Notes: generated by a model from the letters alone, not told the origin. A stretch of DNA of 63,480 nucleotides from an uncultured Collinsella sp. (GCA_902496945.1 CABVDE010000005.1:1-63480), one strand, 5' to 3'; positions 51,498-61,887 are shown, counted from the stretch's first letter. Made by a program: numbers and translations.

Positions 51498-51969
51498 CAG
51501 CGTGCGCGAGGACCGGGCTCAGTCTACGGTCGAGGCCGCCTTTTTGCTGCCGACGTTTCTGACGCTCATCCTTCTCGCACTGCAACCGGTGTGCCTGCTC
51601 TATACGCGCGCGGTCATGGAGTCTGCCGCCGCCGAGACCGCGCGGCTCATGACCACGACGACGGCGGAGGACGACGATCTTAAGGAGTTCACCCGCCGCC
51701 GGCTTGCCGCAGTGCCCAACGTTTCGATATTTCATGCCGGCGGGCCGTTGTCGTGGGATATCGAGCTTAGCCGGGCTGGTACGGGTGGCGTCTCGTCCGT
51801 GTCCGTTTCCGGTGAGGTCAAGCCGTTGCCTGTGATCGGTGCGTTTGCGCAGGCTATGGGTGGCGCAGGCGAGGGCGGCTACATCGAGCTCAAGGTCGAT
51901 GTCTCGTATCAATCGCGTCCCGAATGGCTGGAGGGAGATTATGATTCGTGGATTGCTGCATGGGATTAG
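51460..51969 (+). CDS. tadE: TadE-like pseudopilin
   Basis: 169 residues from ATG 51460, overlapping the previous gene by 38 nt; GTG 51502, just after that gene's stop, is the alternative. Neither has a good ribosome site. The signature is EDRAQSTVEAAFLLPTFLTLIL, typical TadE with Glu at the conserved position. The ~120-residue C-terminal region includes MESAAAETARLMTTT. TadE/F proteins are processed by the prepilin peptidase and act as minor pilins. It overlaps the next gene by 29 nt. Confidence 0.82.
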   Translation: MPPRAQRISRCIDSVREDRAQSTVEAAFLLPTFLTLILLALQPVCLLYTRAVMESAAAETARLMTTTTAEDDDLKEFTRRRLAAVPNVSIFHAGGPLSWDIELSRAGTGGVSSVSVSGEVKPLPVIGAFAQAMGGAGEGGYIELKVDVSYQSRPEWLEGDYDSWIAAWD

Positions 51970-54097
51970 GCATTTCTGGTCTAGGCGCGTTTTGACGCGC
52001 CGACGCTCGAGTTGTCATCGCAAGCGAGGTGGCTTTATGGGCCGCGCCGGTGTCGACTTGTTTATCGAAGACGGCGCCTACACCACGCTTTCCTCTGCCG
52101 TGGTCATCCTAGTGGTGCTCACGTTGCTGTTTTCCTCGACCGCGATGATATGGAGCATGTCGCGTGCCGGGGATACCCAGGTGGCGGCCGATAGCGGCGC
52201 GCTGGCGGGCGCCAACGTGGTGTCGTCCTACCACACGGCTGCCACGGTGGTTGATGCGAGCATCTTGAGCCTGGGGCTGGCGGGGTTTGCCACGATCGGC
52301 ACCGGCCTGGTCGCCATCCTCATCCCGGGCGCTGAGCCGGTTGCCGGCAATATGGTCGACACCGGGATCGAGATTATTAAAACGCGCAATAAGTTTGCCA
52401 AAAGCGCATCGGAAGGCTTACAGAAAATCGAGACGGCTCTGCCGTATCTGATCGCCGCGCGAGCTACGCAGGCCATGTCGGCGCAGGATACCAATAGTGT
52501 GACCTATACCGGAACGGCGCTTGCCGTGCCCCGGGCATCCGAGTCGGATTTCGTTGCGCTCAAAGGGTCCGAGATCTCGACCGATGCCATTAAAGGCACA
52601 TCAGATGATTTAGAGCGTGCTGCCGAGGAGTTGCGGAAGGCTTCTGAGGACACGGCGAAGGCTAAAGAGCGCGCTTGGGTAGCGGACTGTGGCGGGTCGG
52701 ACGAGAGTTCAATTGACAGGTACTCATGCATGTGGGAGCGCGCGGGGAGTTTGGCAAAGCTTTCGAATATTGAGAATCCACACTATGCCTCGAGCATCAC
52801 ATGGGAGCCGCAGGTTGCCCTCAACCGAGTGAAGGCTTATTACCATCGGCGCCTAGCGAATGAAAAGCCTCAAGGCTCGAGCACGAAGATGGAAGCTGAG
52901 TCCGTCGCGCGGAAAACGTTCTACATCTATGCAATTGAAGAACTCGAACATTCATACATTAAAGACGATGGTGAAAAAATTTCGTCCCAGATTCCATTCC
53001 TGCCGCGCACGCCGGGCGAGGTGAAGGGAACCCAGCTCTACACCGATGCCATGTGGCCTACAAGCGTCAACGGTGACAAGACGTACCTGCACTACGGGAC
53101 CGAATGTCCTAACTATAAGAGTGGATCTCCGGGTGGGTTGGCGTCCGTTGTCGATTACGACGGACGCGATGTCTGCGATGAATGCGAATTTGACGTGGTC
53201 ACTCTTGGTCGTGCCCTTATGCCCCCGTCATTTATCGAAAACGGCTTCGAATATCACTTTGACGAGTTCAAAAAGGCCTTGGAGGAATACGTCAAATGTC
53301 GGAACAAGGAACTCGAACTTGAGCGTCAGACCGAGGATGAGGCCGACCGTGCGGGCAATGCGTTTGACCGGGCCATCAAGGAGCTTTCCGGCGAGCGCCC
53401 GCGTATCGCGCCGCCCGGCCGCAACGGCGTGGTCGCCTTTGCGGTTTCTGGTGATATTTCCAGCCCTGGCGAACTCAACTCCTCGTTTAACACGGCGGTC
53501 GAGCTTGGCAGCCGTGGTGCCATTGCCGCCGCAGTGCTGGCGCCCGATGAGGCGACGGCGCAAAATAACGTGCTTTCGCGATTTTTCTCGACATTGAAGG
53601 AACGCTCGGGTGGCGTTGCCGGCGTGCTCGACGGCGTCATGGATGTTTGGGGGCGTTTGCTCGTGGGGTACGGCGATATCCAAGGTTCGGCAGATGAGCT
53701 CATGGGCGAGATGATTGACGATCTGGGAGGGGGCAGTGGCGCGTTGGGCTCCATTGCATCGTGGCTCGGCGATACCGTTTCGGCGTCCGTGGCGGCGCTG
53801 GGCTTAGAGCCGTGCGATTTGCGCTTGCGAAAGCCGGTACTGACCGATTCCGCCAACGTCATCAAGAGTCCGGGGTCTGACATTGCGGGTTTCTCTCAAG
53901 CGCAAGACAAGCTGCGAAGTATTCCGCTGGGCGTGGCCGATCCCAAGGCGCTTTGCGAAGCGCTGGAATATCAAGTCGAGCGCACGATCAGCGGCACAGT
54001 ATTTACGCTTGCGGAGATTCCGCTGCCCGGCGGCGGCTCCATTCCACTCACCGTCGATGTCGCTACGTTGGTGGGAGCCTTGGGCGGTGGGTCGTAA
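51941..54097 (+). CDS. TadG-like large pilus assembly protein
   Basis: 718 residues from ATG 51941, preceded by GGAGGGAG. An N-terminal membrane segment (AVVILVVLTLLFSSTAMIW) is followed by GDTQVAADSGALAGANVVSSYH, the segment found in TadG/DUF2134-type proteins (GD..A..AALAGA). The central ~500 residues are extracellular, with a cysteine-bearing stretch (YGTECPNYKSG and VCDECEFD) that could bind metal or form disulfides. The interior 52,650-53,350 is poorer in G/C and less codon-biased than its flanks, suggesting a faster-evolving or acquired segment. Start overlaps the TadE gene by 29 nt, and the stop overlaps the next start (TAATG). Confidence 0.78.
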   Translation: MIRGLLHGIRHFWSRRVLTRRRSSCHRKRGGFMGRAGVDLFIEDGAYTTLSSAVVILVVLTLLFSSTAMIWSMSRAGDTQVAADSGALAGANVVSSYHTAATVVDASILSLGLAGFATIGTGLVAILIPGAEPVAGNMVDTGIEIIKTRNKFAKSASEGLQKIETALPYLIAARATQAMSAQDTNSVTYTGTALAVPRASESDFVALKGSEISTDAIKGTSDDLERAAEELRKASEDTAKAKERAWVADCGGSDESSIDRYSCMWERAGSLAKLSNIENPHYASSITWEPQVALNRVKAYYHRRLANEKPQGSSTKMEAESVARKTFYIYAIEELEHSYIKDDGEKISSQIPFLPRTPGEVKGTQLYTDAMWPTSVNGDKTYLHYGTECPNYKSGSPGGLASVVDYDGRDVCDECEFDVVTLGRALMPPSFIENGFEYHFDEFKKALEEYVKCRNKELELERQTEDEADRAGNAFDRAIKELSGERPRIAPPGRNGVVAFAVSGDISSPGELNSSFNTAVELGSRGAIAAAVLAPDEATAQNNVLSRFFSTLKERSGGVAGVLDGVMDVWGRLLVGYGDIQGSADELMGEMIDDLGGGSGALGSIASWLGDTVSASVAALGLEPCDLRLRKPVLTDSANVIKSPGSDIAGFSQAQDKLRSIPLGVADPKALCEALEYQVERTISGTVFTLAEIPLPGGGSIPLTVDVATLVGALGGGS

Positions 54098-54573
54098 TGG
54101 GCATCCGTACGCGTCTGCGCGAGGAATGCGCCCAGGCGACGGTGGAGATGGCTGTGGTTACGCCCGTCCTGCTCGTGCTGGCACTCATCGTGTACAACGT
54201 CATGATTTTTGCCGGTGCGGTCGCGCGCTTTGACCGCGTGGTGCCCGACATCGTGTTGGCGCACGCCGTGGCGCCGGAGGGGGAGGGCGACGAAAGCCCC
54301 ATCGACGCTTCCTCGACGGTTCAGGCTCAAATTCAAAATGCGATGGAGGGATATGACCTGCAGATTGAGGTTTCGAGCGAACAAGGCACGGCGACATCGG
54401 ATGGCGGCCTGCTTTCCCTTTCCGGCACGTTTAGGACGTATACCTGCACCATGCACTATGAGCCGTGGCCGACCTCCCTCAGCATCGCCGGCGTTCCGCT
54501 GGGGGCGCCGGCAAAGCTGTCGCACGAGCGCGCGGTGACGATCGATCCTTGGCGCCCGGGGGTGGTCATGTGA
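54097..54573 (+). CDS. TadE-family pseudopilin
   Basis: 158 residues from ATG 54097, which shares a base with the preceding TAA. The signature is REECAQATVEMAVVTPVLLVLAL, again E-x-AQ-x-T-x-E, followed by VYNVMIFAGAVARFDRV. The C-terminal region (~100 residues) has no recognised fold. It is the fourth protein in this locus with the same cleavage signature. The ATGTGA overlap couples it to the DUF192 gene. Confidence 0.85.
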   Translation: MGIRTRLREECAQATVEMAVVTPVLLVLALIVYNVMIFAGAVARFDRVVPDIVLAHAVAPEGEGDESPIDASSTVQAQIQNAMEGYDLQIEVSSEQGTATSDGGLLSLSGTFRTYTCTMHYEPWPTSLSIAGVPLGAPAKLSHERAVTIDPWRPGVVM

Positions 54574-54929
54574 GTGCGGTTTCGTCCTACATCGCCTACG
54601 CGCGGGCGCTCAACAGGCTGGGATGGACGCCGGCCGAGTTTGTGGTGGCGGAGTCGTTTGCCGTGCGTCTGCGCGGCATGCTGGGGCGGCGGCCGGTTGC
54701 CGCCAGCGGGCTGCCGCTCGTCATGGCGTTTCCGCGCTGCTCTTCGGTCCACACCTGCTTTATGGCCTATCCCATCGATATCGCTTTTATCGATCGCAAC
54801 GGCAACGTCCTCGCGTGCCACGAAAACGTTCGCCCTTGGCGCATGTGTTCCCACCCATGCGCCTGGGCCGCACTGGAACGCCCCTCAATCCTCGTATCGC
54901 CTCCTGCCTTTCAGCAGGTGCCGGCTTAA
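54570..54929 (+). CDS. DUF192 family protein
   Basis: 119 residues from GTG 54570, overlapping the TadE stop. The DUF192 fold is seen as ESFAVRLRGMLGRRP, PRCSSVHTCFMAYPIDIAFID and NGNVLACHENVRPWR. The conserved S-V-H-T-x-F/C-M-x-x-x-I-D motif is intact. DUF192 proteins are small beta-barrels of unknown function, usually exported or lipid-anchored, but here there is no signal peptide. It closes the Tad operon, so it may act on pilins or be cytoplasmic. I cannot tell which. Confidence 0.85.
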   Translation: MSAVSSYIAYARALNRLGWTPAEFVVAESFAVRLRGMLGRRPVAASGLPLVMAFPRCSSVHTCFMAYPIDIAFIDRNGNVLACHENVRPWRMCSHPCAWAALERPSILVSPPAFQQVPA

Positions 54930-54987
54930 GAAATAGCGACAGCTGATTTTCGTCATACGAAATTGGGTAAGATGGAGGAGAAGATGC

Positions 54988-55253
54988 ATGGACGTGGAGA
55001 TTCATCCCAACACCATAAAGCACCTGACGAAAAGCAGGTGCTTGGTGCCTGGCCCGCGGTTACTGAGTGTATCCGCCGCGAGTCGGAAGACGAGCCGCCG
55101 AGATGGCTTGCGATTGGATGGCTTCCGGACGGTCGGAGTGTGGAGCTCGTTGCGATCTAACTTATTCGTGGATGGCTCATCATTCATGCATTGTCTTCGG
55201 TTCAGAAGAAATTTTGGCAAGAGATTGAGCGAGCTCGGCAAAGGGGTCGATGA
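54988..55253 (+). pseudogene. Broken toxin-like gene upstream of an RHH antitoxin
   Basis: The probable start MDVEIHPNTIKH (54988) is in a different frame from the continuation DEKQVLGAWPAVTECIRRESED...WLAIGWLPDGRSVELVAI, so a frameshift lies near 55022-55030. That frame meets a TAA at 55158-55160 but then reads on without interruption as GWLIIHALSSVQKKFWQEIERARQ to a TGA at 55251-55253. A single change at that codon would restore the C-terminal half. The TGA overlaps the next start, the coupling expected of a toxin-antitoxin pair. The intact product would be about 87 residues, somewhat BrnT-like; the family assignment is weak. Confidence 0.65.
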
Positions 55254-55537
55254 TGGGCAAGACATATACGGCCGCTAATGGTCAGGTTGTAACGGATGAA
55301 ATGATTGACATGTGGTGCGAGTCGTACGAGCGTGGCGAGTTTCCGGGTGGCGAACACACCGTTGGGGGGATCGTGCACGGGCGGCCCCCACTCTCAAGTG
55401 AGGGGACGGTAACGCTATCGGTCAAGATTCCTCTAGGAATGAAGGAGGCGATTCGCCGAAGGGCGGCAGCCGAGGGAATAACGCCAAGTGAGTTTGCTCG
55501 TGTGGCCCTGAGCGAAAAACTTCTTGCGGCCAGTTGA
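55253..55537 (+). CDS. Ribbon-helix-helix antitoxin-like protein
   Basis: 94 residues. Two adjacent ATGs exist (55250 and 55253). AAAGGGG at 55240-55246 favours the second, giving MGKTYTAANGQVVTDEMID. The C-terminal ~40 residues form a ribbon-helix-helix: TVTLSVKIPLGMKEAIRRRA, then EGITPSEFARVAL. The N-terminal half probably binds the toxin. It remains open and intact although the upstream toxin gene is disrupted in two places, so it may persist as an orphan that protects against related toxins or regulates other genes. Confidence 0.75.
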   Translation: MGKTYTAANGQVVTDEMIDMWCESYERGEFPGGEHTVGGIVHGRPPLSSEGTVTLSVKIPLGMKEAIRRRAAAEGITPSEFARVALSEKLLAAS

Positions 55538-55661
55538 TGCCTCTGACGTGCCGATTTACAGAGTCTAGGGGGCACTCAAAAACTTTTTTAAAATTCTCGG
55601 TTGACCGGTGCGCGTCCTTGGTTATACTAATCAAGCCTTGAAACAAGGCGCACCTCAAATG

Positions 55662-55715
<54 letters not shown>

Positions 55716-55733
<18 letters not shown>

Positions 55734-55963
55734 CCTTGAATTGACTAGGATCTCTGCAAAGGGGTCCTTTTCTTTTATGAAGCTCCCACATGGAATCGAA
55801 CCCTGTGAGGGCGCGGAGCTGAGTAAACGCGTAAGCGTTTGCCAGCGCAGCTCGCAAGGCGCGTAAGCGCCGCAGCGGTCCGTCCGCGCAGCGCGCGGAC
55901 GCGATTCCCTTCCCCGCCACCTTGAATTGATAAGGACTCCTGCAAAGGAGTCCTTTTCTTTTA
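55716..55963 (+). repeat. Direct duplication of the tRNA-Phe 3' end, att-like
   Basis: A 29-bp stretch starting CGATTCCCTTCCCCGCCACC occurs at 55716-55744 (the tRNA 3' end and 11 nt beyond) and again, identical, at 55902-55930. Each copy is followed by a similar hairpin terminator (CTGCAAAGG.GTCCTTTTCTTTTATG). The 157 nt between contains reverse T-arm-like sequence and GCGTAAGCG repeats but no gene. The arrangement resembles an attL/attR pair left by an integrated element, or a partial tRNA duplication. The whole gap 55734-56136 holds no CDS. Confidence 0.7.
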
Positions 55964-56136
55964 TGCATCCGGGCACACCATCCCGAGCCCCGCCTGCTCC
56001 CAGACATCCCTCCCACTTTCGCGTCACTTTACAGACCGTTCGGTCGCCTGTCCGCACGCGCGGGTATACTCAAAACGATACTTATCCTATGCAATACGAT
56101 GCGGGTTCGACCTGCATGATCCGAAAGGGGGCAGTG

Positions 56137-57198
56137 ATGGAGAGGATGCTTGGCGTTAATCTCTCTGGCTGGTTTATTCCCGAGCCTTGGGTGACCCCGT
56201 CTCTGTACGCGGCGACCGGCGCATCTAACGCGGCCGAGCTGCAAGAGGCTATGGGCACCGCCGCTTATAACGAGCGCATGCGCCGTCATTACGAGACGTT
56301 TGTGAGCGAGGATGATTTTCGCCGCATGGCGCAGATCGGCCTCAACGCCGTGCGCCTGCCGGTACCCTGGTATGCCTTTGGCTCACAGGAGTCCGATGCC
56401 TCCTACATCTCGGTTGTCGATTACATCGACCGCGCAATTGAGTGGGCTGCCAAGTACAACATTCGCGTGCTGCTCGACCTGGCGACCGTACCCGGTGGCC
56501 AGGGTGATTCCAACGATTCGCCCACCACGCCGGAGACTGTTGCCGAGTGGCATTCGTCCACCAATGGCCGTCATGTCGCGCTCGACGTGCTCGAGCGCTT
56601 GGCCGATCGCTACGGCGAGGCTGAGAGCTTGTTGGGTATCGAGCTGCTTGACACGCCGCAGATGAGTGTTCGCAAGAGCCTCTTTACCATGACGGATGGC
56701 ATTCCGGCACATTACCTGCGTAACTTCTATCGCGACGCTTACGAGCTCGTCCGTTCGTATATGCCCGAGGATAAGATCGTTGTCTTTTCGTCTTCGGGGC
56801 ATCCCAGCGAATGGAAGCACTTTATGCGCGGCGCCAAGTACAAGAACGTCTATATGGACCTTCATCTGTACCATTATCGCGACGAGTACGCGCTCGATAT
56901 CACGAGCCCTCGCGGACTGACGACGGCGATTTCGCGCAACAAGCGTGAGCTCAAAGAAGCGATTTCGACCGGGTTCCCCGTGCTGGTGGGCGAATGGTCG
57001 GGTGCAGCGATCTTTGCCAACTCGTCGGTTACGCCCGAGGGCCGTAATGCCTACGAGCGCGTGTTCATCGCCAATCAGCTGGCTTCGTTTGCGCCGGCTG
57101 CCGGTTGGTTCTTCCAAACGTGGAAGACCGAGAAGCGCATTGCAGCATGGGACGCCCGCGCGGCGCTCGGTACGCTCGAGCGCGGCATGATTGAATAG
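56137..57198 (+). CDS. GH5-like protein lacking the catalytic acid/base residue
   Basis: 353 residues from ATG 56137, with AAAGGGGG upstream. A GH5 exo-glucanase-like barrel is recognisable: LGVNLSGWFIPEPWVTPSL, LNAVRLPVPWYAF, GIELLDTPQ, MDLHLYHYRDEY and LVGEWSGAA. The nucleophile is Glu286. The expected NEP motif, which holds the acid/base Glu, reads D172-T173-P174 here, so that Glu is Thr. The DLHG segment near the active site is DLATVPGG, also altered. There is no signal peptide. It may be a pseudoenzyme or have a changed reaction. rsmI follows by 6 nt. Confidence 0.75.
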   Translation: MERMLGVNLSGWFIPEPWVTPSLYAATGASNAAELQEAMGTAAYNERMRRHYETFVSEDDFRRMAQIGLNAVRLPVPWYAFGSQESDASYISVVDYIDRAIEWAAKYNIRVLLDLATVPGGQGDSNDSPTTPETVAEWHSSTNGRHVALDVLERLADRYGEAESLLGIELLDTPQMSVRKSLFTMTDGIPAHYLRNFYRDAYELVRSYMPEDKIVVFSSSGHPSEWKHFMRGAKYKNVYMDLHLYHYRDEYALDITSPRGLTTAISRNKRELKEAISTGFPVLVGEWSGAAIFANSSVTPEGRNAYERVFIANQLASFAPAAGWFFQTWKTEKRIAAWDARAALGTLERGMIE

Positions 57199-57204
57199 GT
57201 TGAT

Positions 57205-58083
57205 ATGACGCAAAACAGCGCCCATACGGGCAAACTCTATGTGGTCGGCACGCCCATCGGTAATCTGGGCGACCTGTCCCCGCGCGTCGGCGAGGCCTTT
57301 GCCGCCGCCGATGCCATCTGCTGCGAGGACACGCGCGTGACGTCAAAGCTGCTGATGCACCTGGGCATCTCCAAGCCGCTTGTCCGTTGTGACGAGAATG
57401 TGATCGCAAGCCGCGCCGCCGGTCTGGTTGACCGTCTGCTGGCGGGGGAGACCCTCGCCTTTGCCTCGGACGCCGGTATGCCGAGCGTATCCGATCCCGG
57501 TCAGGCGCTGGTCGAGGCGGCGCGCGAGGCCGATGTACCCGTTGAGGTTATTCCCGGCCCTTCTGCTTGCGTCACGGCGCTCGTGTCCTCCGGAATTCCC
57601 TGCGAGCATTTCTTCTTCGAGGGCTTTTTGGGTCGCAAGCATGGCGACCGCGTGCGCCGTCTGCAGCACTTGGCCGTGGTGCCCGGCGCGCTCATCCTCT
57701 ACGAGTCTCCACATCGCATCGTGGCGACGCTCGAGGCCGTGGCGGAGGTCTTTCCCCAGCGCGAGGTTGCCGTCTGCCGCGAGCTCACCAAGCTGCACGA
57801 GGAGGTCTTGCGTGGATCCGCTGCCCAGCTTGCCGAGGAGCTACGTGCTCGCGGCGAGGTAAAGGGCGAGATTGCGCTGGTTATCGCGCCGCCGAGCGAG
57901 GACGAGGAGTCCGGCATTGCGCCGACCGGCGTCGTGGTGACCGATCCCGACGAGGCCCTGCGCGAGGATATCCGCGCCGCGCTCGAGGAGGGGGAGCCCG
58001 CCTCTGTGGTGGCCAAGCGCCTGTCTCAGAAGTATTCGCGCCGCAAGCGCGATGTCTATGCCATGGTGCTCGATATGCAATAG
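57205..58083 (+). CDS. rsmI: 16S rRNA (cytidine-1402 2'-O)-methyltransferase
   Basis: 292 residues. It is a tetrapyrrole-methylase fold enzyme using SAM. Diagnostic segments are LYVVGTPIGNLGDLSPR, CEDTRVTSKLL, ASDAGMPSVSDPG and VIPGPSACVTAL. A C-terminal helical region ends SQKYSRRKRDVYAMVLDM, the usual K-S...R..Y motif. ATG 57205 lies 6 nt after the GH5-like stop, with a modest AGG upstream, suggesting co-transcription. Modification of C1402 tunes decoding in the ribosomal P site. Confidence 0.95.
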   Translation: MTQNSAHTGKLYVVGTPIGNLGDLSPRVGEAFAAADAICCEDTRVTSKLLMHLGISKPLVRCDENVIASRAAGLVDRLLAGETLAFASDAGMPSVSDPGQALVEAAREADVPVEVIPGPSACVTALVSSGIPCEHFFFEGFLGRKHGDRVRRLQHLAVVPGALILYESPHRIVATLEAVAEVFPQREVAVCRELTKLHEEVLRGSAAQLAEELRARGEVKGEIALVIAPPSEDEESGIAPTGVVVTDPDEALREDIRAALEEGEPASVVAKRLSQKYSRRKRDVYAMVLDMQ

Positions 58084-58152
58084 ATGGAGGATATGCGGCC
58101 CTTGCGCTAGAATCATCCCCTGTATGCAACGTTTTTCTGGAGGACAGACCCC

Positions 58153-59754
<1,602 letters not shown>

Positions 59755-59796
59755 AGACCGCGGAAGCGCCATATCGGCAATTTGCTGTTTAGATGT

Positions 59797-59826
59797 AAGG
59801 GCATGGCCGCAACGGTCCATGCCCTT
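59797..59826 (+). terminator. Intrinsic terminator after metG
   Basis: AAGGGCATGG, loop CCGCAACGGT, CCATGCCCTT followed by TT. It lies 42 nt after the metG stop. Confidence 0.85.
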
Positions 59827-59864
59827 TTGCTTTACGATGCAGCCACCATGTTAAGGAGGCAACC

Positions 59865-60725
59865 ATGACAACTTCGCCTTTGGCAAACCCCACGGCAACT
59901 AGGGAACTGCTGGAGGAGTTTGGCCTTGCGACCAAGCATCGTCTGGGCCAGAACTTCCTGATCGACAACCATGTGATCGAACGTATCTGTGAGCTCGCTG
60001 AGCTTGCGGGCGATGAGCGCGTGCTCGAGGTCGGCCCGGGTTGCGGCACGCTGACATTGGCCCTGCTGCAGGAGGCGGCGTGCGTTACGTCGATTGAGGC
60101 CGATCCCGAGCTTGAGCCGGTGCTTGACGCCCACGCCGCCGACTATGCCAACTTCCGCTTTATCATGGGCGATGCGCTCAAGGTGGGCCCGGAGCAGATT
60201 GAGCAGGCTGCCGGCGGCGAGCCCACGGTATTTGTCGCGAACTTGCCCTATAACGTGGCGGCGACGATCATTTTGCAATTTTTCCAGACGATGCCGGCGC
60301 TCAAGCGTGCCGTCGTCATGGTGCAAAAGGAGGTTGCCGATCGCATTGCCGCAACGCCCGGTAACAAGACCTATGGCGGCTACACGGCAAAACTCGGCCT
60401 GTATGCGCAGGTGACGGGTCGCTTTGAGGTGCCGCCGCGTTGCTTTATGCCGGCGCCGCACGTGGACTCGGCCGTTGTGCGTATTGACCGTGTTGACGGC
60501 GTGGTGTCTGAGGGGCTCGATCGCGAGTTCGTGGCCCGCGTGATCGACGCTGCATTTGCCCAGCGCCGCAAAACCATTCGCAACTCCATGAGCGCCAACG
60601 GCTTTGCCAAGGACGCGCTCGATGCCGCCTTTGAGGCTTGCGGTATCGCGCCCACTACGCGCGCCGAGACGCTCGAAGTCGCCGACTTTGTGCGCCTGGC
60701 TCGGGAGCTTTCCCATGACGCTTAA
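59865..60725 (+). CDS. rsmA: 16S rRNA (adenine-1518/1519-N6,N6)-dimethyltransferase
   Basis: 286 residues. The N-terminal segment KHRLGQNFLIDNHVIERI is typical of KsgA. SAM motif I is VLEVGPGCGTLTLAL, the acidic residue follows in SIEADPEL, and motif IV is NLPYNVAA. The C-terminal rRNA-binding region is complete (RKTIRNSMSANG). GGAGG lies 5 nt before the ATG. It overlaps the TatD gene by 11 nt. The enzyme marks 30S maturation and pairs functionally with RsmI and RsgA elsewhere in the window. Confidence 0.95.
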   Translation: MTTSPLANPTATRELLEEFGLATKHRLGQNFLIDNHVIERICELAELAGDERVLEVGPGCGTLTLALLQEAACVTSIEADPELEPVLDAHAADYANFRFIMGDALKVGPEQIEQAAGGEPTVFVANLPYNVAATIILQFFQTMPALKRAVVMVQKEVADRIAATPGNKTYGGYTAKLGLYAQVTGRFEVPPRCFMPAPHVDSAVVRIDRVDGVVSEGLDREFVARVIDAAFAQRRKTIRNSMSANGFAKDALDAAFEACGIAPTTRAETLEVADFVRLARELSHDA

Positions 60726-61686
60726 TGCCGAACGCGTGACGTTTACCAAGAAAAAGAAAACGATTGTTTGTCCGGATCCGCTGGCGCCACTTGCCGACAC
60801 GCATGCACACCTGCTCTCATTTTGGGGCAAGAAAGTGCCCGAGACGCTCGTGCGTGCCAAGGCGGCGGGCATCGACCTGTTGGTGACGATCTTCGATCCC
60901 ATTGCCGATAAGCGCAGCGTGACGGACTATAGCGACTGGCTGACGCGCGAGATTCTGCCGATGCAGGATATCCCGCAGATCAAGTATCTTGCCGGCGTGC
61001 ATCCGTATGGCGCGCCGGACTATACCGACGACGTTCACGCACAGGTCGTTGCCGCACTCGATGATCCCTTATGCGCCGGTATTGGCGAAATCGGCCTGGA
61101 CTACCACATGGACTATGACGACGATATCGCGCCGGCACCCCATAACGTGCAGATTGACTGTATGGTGCGCCAGCTCGAGCTTGCCGCGTGCCGTAACGTG
61201 CCAGTGGAGCTGCATCTGCGTCACGAGGACACAGACCAGGAGCGTACCTCGCATGTGGATGCCTACAACGTACTGCGCGAGGTGGGCGTGCCCCAGGCCG
61301 GTTGTGTGCTGCATTGCTTTGGCGAGGACCGCGCCACGATGGAACGTTTTGTGGAGCTGGGCTGCTATATCGCTTATGGCGGCGCGGCCACCTTTAAGCG
61401 CAACGACGACGTGCGCGAGGCATTTGCGGCAACCCCACTCGATCGAATTTTGTTCGAGACGGATTGCCCGTATATGGCTCCGGAGCCCATCCGCGGTCTT
61501 GAATGCGAGCCCGCAATGATCTCCATTACGGCAAACGCGCTGGTTAACGACCGTGTCGATCGCACTGGTGAGGACACCGAAGCAATCGCGCAAGCCGCTT
61601 GGGAAAATGCCTGCAAACTTTTTCTACAATCGGCTGCCAAGGGACTGACAAAACTGATCTATTACCTGCCTTTTGTCTGCCCTTGA
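60715..61686 (+). CDS. TatD family metal-dependent hydrolase
   Basis: 323 residues from ATG 60715, inside the end of rsmA with GGGAG upstream. Metal-binding motifs are DTHAHL, GIGEIGLDYH, VELHLRH, LHCFGED and ETDCPYMAPEP, all in the correct order. TatD proteins are 3'-5' DNA/RNA exonucleases. The N-terminal ~30 residues (KKKKTIVCPDPLAPLA) and C-terminal ~40 are longer than the minimal family. In the family the third site is usually H-x-R-x; here it is HLRH. Coupling with rsmA is common in bacteria. Confidence 0.9.
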   Translation: MTLNAERVTFTKKKKTIVCPDPLAPLADTHAHLLSFWGKKVPETLVRAKAAGIDLLVTIFDPIADKRSVTDYSDWLTREILPMQDIPQIKYLAGVHPYGAPDYTDDVHAQVVAALDDPLCAGIGEIGLDYHMDYDDDIAPAPHNVQIDCMVRQLELAACRNVPVELHLRHEDTDQERTSHVDAYNVLREVGVPQAGCVLHCFGEDRATMERFVELGCYIAYGGAATFKRNDDVREAFAATPLDRILFETDCPYMAPEPIRGLECEPAMISITANALVNDRVDRTGEDTEAIAQAAWENACKLFLQSAAKGLTKLIYYLPFVCP

Positions 61687-61887
61687 GCTTACGACGGGGC
61701 GTTTCTATAAATAAGTGCCTACGGTCAGCGTCATGTTCCCGCATCCTCGCGCAAGCATACGACAAGCGATTGTCGTTGATCGAAAAACGGCTTGTCCACA
61801 ACCCTAATATCTATCACGTCATCGCCGGACGGGACAAATAGAACCCTTGGTCCCTCCGGTGCATTCTTGTGTTGTAAGGAGAAGATC

